Of a stretch of 61,218 nt of DNA, positions 42,864 through 51,486 are shown in pieces. Location: assembly GCA_026400535.1 (NCBI GenBank), contig JAPLOU010000067.1:1-61218 (forward strand). Reading direction: 5' to 3'. The position numbers and the translations under genes are program-made. The stretch's first letter is position 1. The number at the start of each line of letters is the position of its first letter. This DNA is from Hyphomicrobiales bacterium. GTDB taxonomy: Bacteria; Pseudomonadota; Alphaproteobacteria; Rhizobiales; Beijerinckiaceae. The notes under the pieces are model-generated. The model saw only the letters and a program-made list of their open reading frames with translations. It searched no databases and was not told the DNA's origin.

Positions 42864-44135
42864 ATGACTGCTCTGATTGTCATCATGCTGGCCCTGTTTG
42901 CGCTCAGCGTCCCGATTGCCTTTGCGCTCGGGATTGCCGCTTTGCCCTTCTTTCTGGAGCGCCGCCTGCCCCTGATCGCCATCCCGCAGGTGATCTTCGA
43001 TTCCATGGACTCGTTCGTCCTGCTGGCGGTGCCGCTCTATGTGCTGGCCGGCCGGCTGATGATGACGGGCGGGGTGGCGCGCAGGCTGGTCGAGTTCGCT
43101 GTATCGCTTGTCGGCTTCCTGCGCGGCGGTCTTGCTGCTGCAACAGTGCTGACGTCGATGCTGTTCGCCACGATCTCCGGGTCCTCCGCCGCGACCGCTG
43201 CCGCGATCGGCTCGACGCTGATCCCCGAGATGGAGCGCAAGAAGTACCCCCGGCCCTTTGCCGCAGCCGTCGTGGCCTCATCTGGCGAGCTCGGCGTCAT
43301 CATCCCGCCCTCGGTGCCCATGGTGATCTATGCGGTGATCACCGGCATCTCGATCACCGACCTGTTCATCGCCGGCATCATACCGGGCATCATGATCGGG
43401 CTCTCGCTGATCCTGACCATCGTCGTGGTGTCATCGATCCGCAATTACGGCGAGCGGGAGCCGTTTCAGCTGAAGCCCTATGTCGCCAACATCGGCGTCG
43501 CGACAAAGCGCGCGGCCCTTTCGCTGGTGATGCCGTTCATCATCCTGGGCGGCATCTATGGCGGCGTGTTCACCCCGACGGAAGCCGCGGTTGTGGCTGT
43601 CGCCTATGCCCTGTTTCTCGGCTGCATCGTCTACCGCGAGATCCCCCTGAAGGCGCTGCCGCGGATCTTCGCAGAATCCGCCTTCACCTCGTCGATCGTG
43701 ATGATCATCGTCGGCTTCGCCTTTGTCTTCGCCTATGCGCTGGCCCTGATGCAGGCGCCGCAGCAGGTGGCGGCGGCCATTCGCGGCGTCTCCAGCGACC
43801 CGATCGTGTTCCTTTTGCTGGTCAACCTGTTCCTGTTCGTGGTCGGCATGTTCATGGAGACCTTCGCGGCCATCATCATTCTGGCGCCGGTGCTGGCGCC
43901 TGTCGCGCAGCAGCTGGGGATCGACCCGGTGCATTTCGGGCTGATCATGATCGTCAATCTTGCGATCGGCATGGTCACCCCGCCGGTGGGCGTCAATCTC
44001 TTCGTCGCCTGCGGCATTGCCAACATCACCATGGAGCAGCTGATGCGGCCGCTTCTGGTGTTCCTGTGCGTGCTGATCATCAACATGTTCATCATCACCT
44101 ATGTGCCGTGGCTCAGCCTCGCGCTCATCCGGTGA
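42864..44135 (+). CDS. TRAP transporter large permease (DctM type)
   Basis: A 423-residue membrane protein with twelve or so hydrophobic segments: VPLYVLAGRLMMTGGVARRLVEFA, SMLFATISGSSAATAAAIGS, VVASSGELGVIIPPSVPMVIY, PTEAAVVAVAYAL, MVTPPVGVNLFVACG. These are the standard landmarks of DctM. Substrates of TRAP systems are mostly carboxylates and related acids, including keto acids, ectoine and amino acids. Start ATG at 42864. Confidence 0.94.
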   Translation: MTALIVIMLALFALSVPIAFALGIAALPFFLERRLPLIAIPQVIFDSMDSFVLLAVPLYVLAGRLMMTGGVARRLVEFAVSLVGFLRGGLAAATVLTSMLFATISGSSAATAAAIGSTLIPEMERKKYPRPFAAAVVASSGELGVIIPPSVPMVIYAVITGISITDLFIAGIIPGIMIGLSLILTIVVVSSIRNYGEREPFQLKPYVANIGVATKRAALSLVMPFIILGGIYGGVFTPTEAAVVAVAYALFLGCIVYREIPLKALPRIFAESAFTSSIVMIIVGFAFVFAYALALMQAPQQVAAAIRGVSSDPIVFLLLVNLFLFVVGMFMETFAAIIILAPVLAPVAQQLGIDPVHFGLIMIVNLAIGMVTPPVGVNLFVACGIANITMEQLMRPLLVFLCVLIINMFIITYVPWLSLALIR

Positions 44136-44156
44136 CAACCAGAGGGAGAAACTGAC

Positions 44157-45155
44157 ATGGCGTTTCTGAAAGTGATTGGAGCGGCCCTTCTGGGGCTGGC
44201 AAGCCTGGTGGGGGCGGCGAAGGCGCAAGCCCCGATCGAAATGAACATCGGCCATGTGCTGAGCGAGCGCAGCTTTTACCATGTGGCCGGCCTCAAGTTC
44301 AAAGAGCTGATGGAGGCCCGCTCCAATGGCCGCGTCAAGGTCAACGTCCAGTGTTGCGGTGCGCTCGGCAACGAGGGCCGCATCATCCAGTCCGTCCGCA
44401 CGGGGGTGATCGACGCCGGCTTCTACGGTCTTGGCTCGCTTGAATCGACGATTCCCGAGTATCGCGTCCTGTCGCTGCCGCACCTGTTCGATAACCGGAT
44501 GCAGGCCGAGCGCATCCTGCGTGGCGCGGTCGGTGAGCGGCTGCTCAAGCTGGTCGAGCCACATGGCATGGTCGGGCTCGCCTTCGGCGCCATCTTCGAG
44601 CGCCAGATCGCCACGCGCGACAAGGCGATCAACACCCCGGCCGACCTGCGGGGCCTGAAGATCCGCGTGCTGCAGACCCCGGGCTGGGTGCAGGCCTACA
44701 CCGCGGTCGGCGCGCAGCCGACCCCGATGGCCTATGGCGAGGTCTTCCTGGCCATGCAGAATGGAGTGGTGGACGCGCTCGAGGTCTCTCCCGATGCGAT
44801 GGTGGCCGACCGCTTCATGGAAGTCGCCAAGCACTATGCGCTGACACGTTTTCACCAGTCGACCACGATGTTTGTGTTCTCGCAGGCGAAGTTCAATGCG
44901 CTGCCGGCCGACATCCAGGCGATGGTGCGCGCTGTCACGCCGGAAGCCGTGCAGGCCGGGCTCGATTTCCACAACAAGTTCGGTGATGAATCGCTCGCTG
45001 CGGTCCGCGCCAAGGGCATTGCCGTGACCGAACCGGCGATCGGACCGTTCCGCGACGCTTCGCGGCCGTCATGGGACATCATCCTGCGCGATGCCGGTGC
45101 CAACGGCCGCACTCTTGCCGATGAAATCGAGGCCGCCCGGCGCGCCATGAACTGA
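44157..45155 (+). CDS. TRAP transporter substrate-binding protein (DctP type)
   Basis: A 332-residue periplasmic protein with a signal peptide cleaved near AKAQ. GHVLSERSFYHVAGLKFKELMEARSNGRV, ETFs-like SVRTGVIDAGFYG, and PADLRGLKIRVLQTPGWVQ lead to the invariant Arg that grips the ligand carboxylate, with AYGEVFLAMQNGVVDALE after it. The ligand is therefore probably an organic acid or amino acid. AGAGGGAG precedes the ATG. The hairpins after it end the operon. Confidence 0.9.
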   Translation: MAFLKVIGAALLGLASLVGAAKAQAPIEMNIGHVLSERSFYHVAGLKFKELMEARSNGRVKVNVQCCGALGNEGRIIQSVRTGVIDAGFYGLGSLESTIPEYRVLSLPHLFDNRMQAERILRGAVGERLLKLVEPHGMVGLAFGAIFERQIATRDKAINTPADLRGLKIRVLQTPGWVQAYTAVGAQPTPMAYGEVFLAMQNGVVDALEVSPDAMVADRFMEVAKHYALTRFHQSTTMFVFSQAKFNALPADIQAMVRAVTPEAVQAGLDFHNKFGDESLAAVRAKGIAVTEPAIGPFRDASRPSWDIILRDAGANGRTLADEIEAARRAMN

Positions 45156-45170
45156 GCCCGCAATCCCCGG

Positions 45171-45243
45171 CATGCGTGGCCGAGCGGTCGGACACGCATG
45201 CCGCTCTGCGACAACCCGGGGCCCCGTCACGCAGGCGGGGCCC
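45171..45243 (+). terminator. Two hairpins after the TRAP operon
   Basis: CATGCGTG (45171-45178) pairs with CACGCATG (45193-45200). Then GGGCCCCG (45219-45226) pairs with CGGGGCCC (45236-45243). The second is a stable 8 bp GC stem with a 9 base loop, but only TT follows, so termination may be partial or Rho assisted. Confidence 0.55.
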
Positions 45244-45675
45244 TTGCCGTCTGTGTGTCCGGCGCAACGACGGGCATCATCGACCACATCAGGCTCATCG
45301 GAGCCTGCACGGTGATCTTCCTGACCACCGCCAACATCCTCGTCGCGGACGACTTCCTGTGCGGATGAAGGCCGAGTGGCTCGGTTCCGGAGCCATTGCT
45401 TTGCTGAGGGCGCGCGCAATCCACATTGGGCGCCCGTCCGCCGGCTCCCTGCATGCTGATGCCGCCGATGGATGGCCACCTCGCGAGTCACGAGGTGAAG
45501 CGCTGTGCCAGCGTCCCTCAGGCGCGTGGCCCCCTGCTGTCAAGACCCTGAGGAAGCGGCTTGACGGCGCACCGGGCGCCTTCTTTAAGGGTCATCGTCC
45601 CTTGTCTGCGCAGCGGCCTTTGTCTGTCGTGCGCCTGGCAAGGTCTGGATTGCGCCCGTCCCGAAAGTCGAAGCC
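45244..45675. other. Intergenic stretch before the tandem deacetylases
   Basis: About 430 bases without a convincing gene. A fragment at 45300-45366 reads as hydrophobic sequence ending DDFLCG-stop on the plus strand, with no start and no known match. ACCTCG/CGAGGT (45478-45483 and 45491-45496) is a small inverted repeat. The promoter for the gene at 45676 must be here, but no clear -35/-10 pair was recognised. Confidence 0.4.
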
Positions 45676-46635
45676 TTGCCCAAGCTGAGTGTACCGCTCC
45701 ACAGCACCGATCGTGATTTCCGCGGCTACGGTGCCAACCCGCCGCCCATCCGCTGGCCGCGTGACGCCCGGCTGGCGCTCTCGATTGTGGTCAATATCGA
45801 GGAAGGGGCTGAACTGTCGCTCGGTTCGGGCGATGCGACCAACGAGTTCATGTATGAGGCTGCCGAAAAGGTCGACGGCGTCCGCGACCTGTGCATGGAG
45901 AGCCACTATGAATACGGCACGCGCCGTGGCTGGGGCCGCATCCGGTCCACGCTGAAAGCCCATGGCGCGCATGCCACCCTCAATGCCTGCGGCCGCGCGC
46001 TGGCCTTGTCGCCTTGGCTGGCAGCCGAGGCGGTGGCGGACGGGCATGAGGTCTCGTCGCATGGCTGGCGCTGGGAACGGCAGGTCCACATGAGCGAAGC
46101 CGAGGAAAGGCAGGTGATTGCCCGCGCCGTCGACGCCATCGCGGCGACCGCCGGAACGCCCCCCGTGGGCTGGCACACCCGCTCGGCAACCTCGCCCAAG
46201 ACGCGGCGGCTGCTCATCGAGCATGGCGGATTTCTGTACGATTCAAACGCCTACAATGATGACCTGCCCTACATGGTGAGCCAGAACGGGCGCGACCTTG
46301 TTGTCCTGCCCTATGCCTTCGACACCAACGACATGCGGTTCCAGCCTGGCGGCGGCTTCGTGCAGGGTGATGACTTCGCCCGCTACTGCATCGCCTGTTT
46401 AGACCGCCTGTATGCCGAAGGCGCAGATGAGCCCCGCATGATGTCCGTCGGCCTGCATCTGCGCATCATCGGCCGACCTGCCCGCATCGGCGGACTGGAA
46501 ACCTTTCTGAACCATGCTGCCAGCAAGCCGGGGGTCTGGTTCGCGAGGCGCGACGAGATCGCCCATGCCTGGCGCGATGGCCTGGGGCTGGCGCGTTGGC
46601 AGCCGAGACCGCCGCTTTCGGACTTCGTGGCCTGA
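45676..46635 (+). CDS. PuuE-like polysaccharide-deacetylase-family hydrolase, copy 1
   Basis: About 319 residues of the NodB-like fold in the allantoinase PuuE branch: GYGANPPPIRWPRDARLALSIVVNIEEGAE, HATLNACGRAL, HEVSSHGWRW, GWHTRSATSPKTRRLL, LPYAFDTNDMRF. Members hydrolyse small cyclic or linear amides (allantoin, N-acyl compounds) without the full metal site of chitin deacetylases: the usual FDDG Asp pair is replaced by NIEEG. The only start in frame is the TTG at 45676; an in-frame stop lies at about 45589. It overlaps copy 2 by one base. Confidence 0.83.
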   Translation: MPKLSVPLHSTDRDFRGYGANPPPIRWPRDARLALSIVVNIEEGAELSLGSGDATNEFMYEAAEKVDGVRDLCMESHYEYGTRRGWGRIRSTLKAHGAHATLNACGRALALSPWLAAEAVADGHEVSSHGWRWERQVHMSEAEERQVIARAVDAIAATAGTPPVGWHTRSATSPKTRRLLIEHGGFLYDSNAYNDDLPYMVSQNGRDLVVLPYAFDTNDMRFQPGGGFVQGDDFARYCIACLDRLYAEGADEPRMMSVGLHLRIIGRPARIGGLETFLNHAASKPGVWFARRDEIAHAWRDGLGLARWQPRPPLSDFVA

Positions 46636-47540
46636 TGACCCCTCTGCTGCGCGATCTTGTCGGCTATGGCGGGCAGTGGCCCGCCGTCACCTGGCCCGGA
46701 GGTCGCAGGCTCGCCGTGTCGGTTGTGATCAATTTCGAGGAAGGCGCGGAGTTGCAGGTCGGCGACGGCGATCCTGTCTCGGAGCGCCTGGGAGAGGTGA
46801 TCAGCGTGGTCGAGCCCGGCGTGCGCGACATCGGGCAGGAGCAGATTTTTGGCTATGGCATGCGGGCCGGGCTGTGGCGCATGCTGGATGCGCTTGACGG
46901 CGAAAGGCTTCCCGCCACGTTCTTCTTCTGCGGACGGGCGGTTGAGCGTGTCCCGTCGCTGGCGGCGGAAGTTGTCCGGCGCGGGCACGAGCCCGCGGTG
47001 CATGGCTGGCGCTGGACACCGCACAGCGCCTACGCCGACACTGCCGACGAGGCCCGTGACATTGCGCGCTGCGTGGATGTGATCCGGCAGTCAACCGGCA
47101 CGGCCCCGCTCGGCTTCTTCTGCCGGGGCAGCGAGAGCCCGAGGACCCGCGCCTTGCTGGCGGAACAGGGCTTCCTGTACAGCTCGAACGCTTTCGATGA
47201 TGATCTGCCTTACTGGGACCGGTCAGTTTCGCCCGCGCTTCTGATCGTGCCTTACGCGCTCGACAGCAACGACATGAAGTTCTTCCACCCCAACGGTTTT
47301 GTGAGGGCGTCAGAGATGGTCGCGTATGTCGCAGACGCGTTGTCTGTTCTGATCGCGGAGGCGAAAGCCGGCAAGCCGCGCCTGCTCAACATCGGCTTCC
47401 ACCTGCGCATCGTCGGCCGTCCGGCGCGGTTCAAGGCCTTTGCCGATGTCCTAGCCCTGCTCAGGCGGCATGATGCCGATGTCTGGGTGGCGACAAGGGT
47501 CGACATCGCACGGAGCTTTGCCGCCCAGTGTCCGCCGTGA
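46635..47540 (+). CDS. PuuE-like polysaccharide-deacetylase-family hydrolase, copy 2
   Basis: About 301 residues, a diverged tandem paralogue of the previous gene: GYGGQWPAVTWPGGRRLAVSVVINFEEGAEL, ATFFFCGRAVERVPSL, HEPAVHGWRWT, GFFCRGSESPRTRALL, VPYALDSNDMKF, IGFHLRIVGRPAR. Both share the HLRIIGRPAR-type segment near the end. The pair may form a heterodimer or act on successive amides. The ATG at 46635 is coupled to the upstream stop (TGATG). It ends 5 bp from the convergent amidohydrolase. Confidence 0.83.
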   Translation: MTPLLRDLVGYGGQWPAVTWPGGRRLAVSVVINFEEGAELQVGDGDPVSERLGEVISVVEPGVRDIGQEQIFGYGMRAGLWRMLDALDGERLPATFFFCGRAVERVPSLAAEVVRRGHEPAVHGWRWTPHSAYADTADEARDIARCVDVIRQSTGTAPLGFFCRGSESPRTRALLAEQGFLYSSNAFDDDLPYWDRSVSPALLIVPYALDSNDMKFFHPNGFVRASEMVAYVADALSVLIAEAKAGKPRLLNIGFHLRIVGRPARFKAFADVLALLRRHDADVWVATRVDIARSFAAQCPP

Positions 47541-47545
47541 CCCCG

Positions 47546-49084
47546 TCAGGTGCGGCTGTTGTAGCGCGTATGCGGATCGCCCCGTTCGGCATCAAGCCAG
47601 CCATCATAGAAGGCCCGCACATGCGGAAATACGGCGCCTGACAGCTGCTTGCGCTGCTCTTCCGCCTGGCTGCGCGGCTGCCGGAGCAGATCCGCGATCT
47701 CGTCCAGCACCGCATCGCGGTCGAGCCGGGCGAAGCGGCCTTCGGCGTAGACCACCTCGCCGCCGATCATCACGCTCTGGACGGCGTTGGTCCTGGCGCG
47801 CTGGACCAGCACGTCGATCACCGGCAGGGCGCTGTCCTGATAAGGATGCGTCATCGCCTTCCAGTCCAGAATGACCAGATCGGCGGAGGATCCGGGTGAC
47901 AATCGTCCGATGCTGCTGCCGAACGGCGTCGTCGCCGCGCCATGCGCGGTGGCCATGCGCAACACCTGCGCAGCGCTGGGGAAAGGTGCGTCGATGCCCG
48001 GCTCGCGATGGGTCCGCAGCACCATGCGCATCTCCTGCAGCATGTCCCGGTCATCGTTGATGCCCGCCTCGTCGATGCCGATGGCGACCGGTATCCGGCG
48101 CGCCAGGAAGCGGTTGACCGGGGCGATGCCGCTCTTGAGGCGGAAATTTGATGAACAGTTGTGGCAGACATGCGTGCCGGTTGTCCCACACAGCTCGATG
48201 TCGGCCTCGCTCATCCAGACGCCATGGCCGATGGTGAGGCGCGGGCCAGCCAGCCCCATCCGGGCCACATGCGCGAGCGCCGAGCCGCCGGTGCGGCGCT
48301 GCGCGTAGACCTTCTGATAGGGCGTCTCCACCAGATGCATGTGCATCGGCACGGCATGCTTTTCGGAGAGCTGGCCGGCCACATCCAGCGCCTTGTCGGA
48401 GAGCCAGTGCAGGTTGGCGGGCGCGACCTGGACCTTGATGCGCGGATCATCCTTCGCCGAGGCCATCAGCGCCTCGAAAATGTCGATCTGGTCGCCAAGC
48501 GGGATGGTGAAGCGCTTGAAGTAGGCCTCCATTTCAGGCTGCAGGCTGGCTGGCAGCGAGGCTGTGAACACCGCGTCATCTTCGTAGACCAGCCGGTTCT
48601 GATCGCGTAGCGCCATCGAATAGGACGCGCGCATGCCGATCTCACGATAGGCGTTCATCACCGTCCGGCCGGCGGCGACCACGGCCTCGGGCGAACCCGG
48701 CGCGCGCGAGTGCAGGTGCTGCACGGTCGTGACGCCGCTCGCGATCATCTCGAAGGCCGAGAACAGCGTGTCGAGCCTGAGATCGACGTCGCGCAGCGCC
48801 AGCCGCGAGGCGAACCACAATTCCAGCGGATGATCTGGCGAGCCAAGCTGCAGCGGGGTCAGCCCCACATGGTGATGGGCATTGATCAAGCCTGGAATGA
48901 TCACGCGGCCCGGGCCGCCAAGCAGTGCCGCCCCGGGGTAGGCGGTTTTCAGGTCAGTTACAGGCCCGATCTGGGCGACCACGCCATCCACCACCGCGAT
49001 CGCGGCCTCACGGTGAACCAAGGGCTCGCCCGTGCTGGTGAAGCCCTCGAGAATCCAGTCAGCAGCGATGAGTTTGGGCGTCAC
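47546..49084 (-). CDS. Amidohydrolase of the TRZ/ATZ–SsnA family
   Basis: About 512 residues of the metal-dependent deaminase/chlorohydrolase group. IIPGLINAHHHVG gives the first two metal His; MHMHLVET, TIGHGVWM and GIDEAGIND carry the further His, Glu and Asp. HVCHNCSSNFRLKSG follows the SsnA/8-oxoguanine-deaminase pattern. It probably deaminates or opens a cyclic amidine or ureide. The GTG at 49084 with GAGAGG before it is chosen, 4 bp after the racemase stop. The C-terminal 60 residues extend past the usual barrel-plus-sandwich. Confidence 0.85.
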   Translation of the reverse strand: MTPKLIAADWILEGFTSTGEPLVHREAAIAVVDGVVAQIGPVTDLKTAYPGAALLGGPGRVIIPGLINAHHHVGLTPLQLGSPDHPLELWFASRLALRDVDLRLDTLFSAFEMIASGVTTVQHLHSRAPGSPEAVVAAGRTVMNAYREIGMRASYSMALRDQNRLVYEDDAVFTASLPASLQPEMEAYFKRFTIPLGDQIDIFEALMASAKDDPRIKVQVAPANLHWLSDKALDVAGQLSEKHAVPMHMHLVETPYQKVYAQRRTGGSALAHVARMGLAGPRLTIGHGVWMSEADIELCGTTGTHVCHNCSSNFRLKSGIAPVNRFLARRIPVAIGIDEAGINDDRDMLQEMRMVLRTHREPGIDAPFPSAAQVLRMATAHGAATTPFGSSIGRLSPGSSADLVILDWKAMTHPYQDSALPVIDVLVQRARTNAVQSVMIGGEVVYAEGRFARLDRDAVLDEIADLLRQPRSQAEEQRKQLSGAVFPHVRAFYDGWLDAERGDPHTRYNSRT

Positions 49085-49088
49085 GGCC

Positions 49089-49835
49089 TCAGTCCTCTCG
49101 TGCCAGCCGGGCAGCGAGCGCAGCTGCGATGCCAATGCTTGGCTTTGCCGGCGGGCGGGCGAATGTTCCGGCGCTGGCCTTGCGCGGGTTCAGGGCGAAA
49201 AGCCCTTCAGCCTGCGTCACGGCTGCCTGGATGCCGTCCACCAACGGCACATGGACCCTCTCGCGGATGGTTGCGGCAAGTCCGGACAGCGGCGCGCCGG
49301 CAAGGATGACGACATCTGCGCCATGATCCTTGACGACACGGTTGGCGAGCGTGATCAGGGCGGCCTCCTTCTCGTGCTGCACGTCGGCGAGCGAATTGAA
49401 GGTGCCCTGCAGTGAAAAGATGCCGGCACAGCGGCCCCGCAGGCCGTTCCAGTCGAGGCACTCATTGTACCAGGGCACCAGACCGCCGGCAAAGGTGACG
49501 ATGCCGAAGGAGCGGCCCAGCATGCAAGCGCTCAGCATCGCGGCTTCCGCCATCCCGACCACCGGGATATCGAACAACTCGCGCGCACCGCCAAGGCCGG
49601 GATCGCCGAAGGCCGCGATGATGGCGGCGTCAACCCGGGTATGCACATCCGAAAGCATTTCGAGCGCGATGGCGCCGCCGAGGGCCGCGTCGGCGCGGCT
49701 GGAGATGTAGGGCACGCCGCGTGTCGCCGTCATGGCGACCAGCTCGGTGCCTGGCTGCGCAACTGCCGCCGCAGCCAGCATCAGCTTGACGGTGACAGCC
49801 TGGGTGGTGTTGGGATTCAGAACGAGAATGCGCAT
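49089..49835 (-). CDS. Asp/Glu/hydantoin racemase family protein
   Basis: A 248-residue two-cysteine racemase of the hydantoin-racemase branch. ILVLNPNTTQAVT opens it; the Cys pair stands in SACMLGRSFGIVT (first half) and in the second half the equivalent Cys position reads ILAGAPLSG, where Cys is expected but Ala is seen. Loss of one catalytic Cys would make it a maleate-isomerase-like or decarboxylase-like enzyme, or alter stereochemistry. It lies between the transporter genes and the amidohydrolase, all on one strand. Confidence 0.8.
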   Translation of the reverse strand: MRILVLNPNTTQAVTVKLMLAAAAVAQPGTELVAMTATRGVPYISSRADAALGGAIALEMLSDVHTRVDAAIIAAFGDPGLGGARELFDIPVVGMAEAAMLSACMLGRSFGIVTFAGGLVPWYNECLDWNGLRGRCAGIFSLQGTFNSLADVQHEKEAALITLANRVVKDHGADVVILAGAPLSGLAATIRERVHVPLVDGIQAAVTQAEGLFALNPRKASAGTFARPPAKPSIGIAAALAARLARED

Positions 49836-49855
49836 CTTGGTTCCGGTTGACGGCC

Positions 49856-50656
49856 TCAGAAATCGGCGAGGCGGCGCAGGCCGACAAGCCTGTCTCCAAT
49901 GATCAGCACCACAATGGCGAGCACGATCAGGCCTGTCGAGATCGCGGCGATGGTCGGGTCGGGCCTTTCCTCGACCAGTTGCAGCATCTGCAGCGGCAAT
50001 GTCTTGGTCCAGGCATTCGTGAAGAAGATCGAGACCGGATAGTTATCCATCGACGCGAGGAAGGCAAACATGCCGGAGGTGAGGAAGGCGGGTGCCAGCG
50101 CCGGTGCCATCACCTTGCGCAGCGCCTGCCCATAGGAGCATCCAAGCGTGCGGGCCGCATCGATCAGCGTGAAGTCGAACAGGCTGAGCGAGGCCAGCAC
50201 CGTGCGCACCACATAGGGCATGGTGATGACCACGTGCGCCACCAGAAGGCTCGGCCAGGCCTCGCGCAGGCCGACGAGCTTGAAGCCCTGCAGCATGGCG
50301 ATGCCGACCACCAGGCCAGGCACCATCAGCGGAGAGACGAGAAAGGTCGCAATCGCGTCACGTCCGGCAAAGCGCCCGCGCACCAATGCGATCGCGCAGA
50401 GCGTGCCGAGCACAAGCGAGATGGCCGTCGACAGCCCGGCGATCTGCACGGATGTGAGCAGGGACGCCCACAGGCCGCGCGTGGTCCAGACCCGCTCATA
50501 CCAGCGCAGCGACCAGCCCGGCGGCGGCAGCGTGAACACCGCCGAGGAGCCAAAGGACACAGCCACGGTCACGACCAGCGGGGTCAGCAGAAAGATGATG
50601 GCGATGACCGCCATTATCCAGACCAGGGCCGATGTGATGCGCTCGATCCCGGTCAT
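49856..50656 (-). CDS. Polyamine/opine-type ABC transporter permease (PotC type)
   Basis: A 266-residue permease with six membrane helices and the EAA-loop equivalent DAARTLGCSYGQALRKVMAPALAPAF. PLMVPGLVVGIAML is typical of PotC-type proteins. ATGA overlap with the upstream permease at 50653-50656. The family serves putrescine and spermidine, and in Agrobacterium also mannopine-type opines. Confidence 0.9.
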   Translation of the reverse strand: MTGIERITSALVWIMAVIAIIFLLTPLVVTVAVSFGSSAVFTLPPPGWSLRWYERVWTTRGLWASLLTSVQIAGLSTAISLVLGTLCAIALVRGRFAGRDAIATFLVSPLMVPGLVVGIAMLQGFKLVGLREAWPSLLVAHVVITMPYVVRTVLASLSLFDFTLIDAARTLGCSYGQALRKVMAPALAPAFLTSGMFAFLASMDNYPVSIFFTNAWTKTLPLQMLQLVEERPDPTIAAISTGLIVLAIVVLIIGDRLVGLRRLADF

Positions 50657-51486
50657 AGCGAACGCCCGACGCGCTTCGACAGCCAGGTGGACAGCACCAC
50701 GATCGAGACGGCGATCACCAGAAGAATGACCGCCGTCGTGGAGCCGAGCGCCTCGTTGCGCATCAGCAGGTATGACCGGCCGGTCAGGGTTGCGAGCGTC
50801 TGGAAGCGATCACCGATCAGCAGGCTGGGGATGACAAACATCGACACCGCCATCGAGAAGACGAAGGCGGAGCCACTGACGATGCCGGGCAGGGCCAGCG
50901 GCAGCAGGATCTTGCGGAAGCGATAGAACGGGCTCGCGCCCAGCGTCGCGCCGGCCTCCGTCAGGCGTGGGTCGATCAGCTTCACCACCGAGTAGATCGG
51001 CAGGATCATGAACGGCAGGAACACATTGGTCGCGCCCACGATCAGGCCGGCCTCGGTAAACAGCAGCCGCTGGGGTTCGGCCCAGATTCCGATGGCGACC
51101 AGCCCTTGCGAGATGACACCATCACGTCGCAGCACAATCTGCCAGGCAAAGGCCTTCACCACCACCCCGATCGACAGCGGCAGGATCATCGCCACCAGCA
51201 GCATGACCTGCATCAGGCCGCGTGCCCGGGCCATGGCGATGGCCACGGGATAGCCGATCACCAGCGACAGCAGCGTGACCCAGAACGCGATGCGCAGTGT
51301 GTTGCCCATGACGCGCCACGAGAACGGATCAGCGAAGAACGCGGTGAACTGCGCGATCGTGAAGCCGTCCGGCCCTGTGACGCTGCGGCCCAGCAGCCAG
51401 AGCAGCGGCAAGGCATAGACGACGGCGAGATAGGCGACCGCCGGAAGCGCCAGCCAGATCATCCGGTCAAGGCGCGCGCCGCTCAT
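50653..51486 (-). CDS. Polyamine/opine-type ABC transporter permease (PotB type)
   Basis: About 277 residues, six membrane segments. The EAA loop reads EAGATLGASPFYRFRKILLPLALPG. The ATG at 51486 overlaps the ATPase stop (ATGA); the longer frame to 51531 lies inside the ATPase gene and is not used. Pairs with the PotC-type gene that follows. Confidence 0.9.
   Translation of the reverse strand: MSGARLDRMIWLALPAVAYLAVVYALPLLWLLGRSVTGPDGFTIAQFTAFFADPFSWRVMGNTLRIAFWVTLLSLVIGYPVAIAMARARGLMQVMLLVAMILPLSIGVVVKAFAWQIVLRRDGVISQGLVAIGIWAEPQRLLFTEAGLIVGATNVFLPFMILPIYSVVKLIDPRLTEAGATLGASPFYRFRKILLPLALPGIVSGSAFVFSMAVSMFVIPSLLIGDRFQTLATLTGRSYLLMRNEALGSTTAVILLVIAVSIVVLSTWLSKRVGRSL

Noticed and set aside
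45171..45200. CATGCGTGGCCGAGCGGTCG resembling the start of a serine or leucine tRNA
   Set aside because: Only the D-arm-like words match. No anticodon stem, T loop or acceptor pairing follows; the stretch is a simple hairpin.
45176..45688. A 170-residue plus-strand open frame between the TRAP and deacetylase genes
   Set aside because: Arg/Pro/His-rich, no ribosome site, crosses the terminator hairpins; not supported as a gene.
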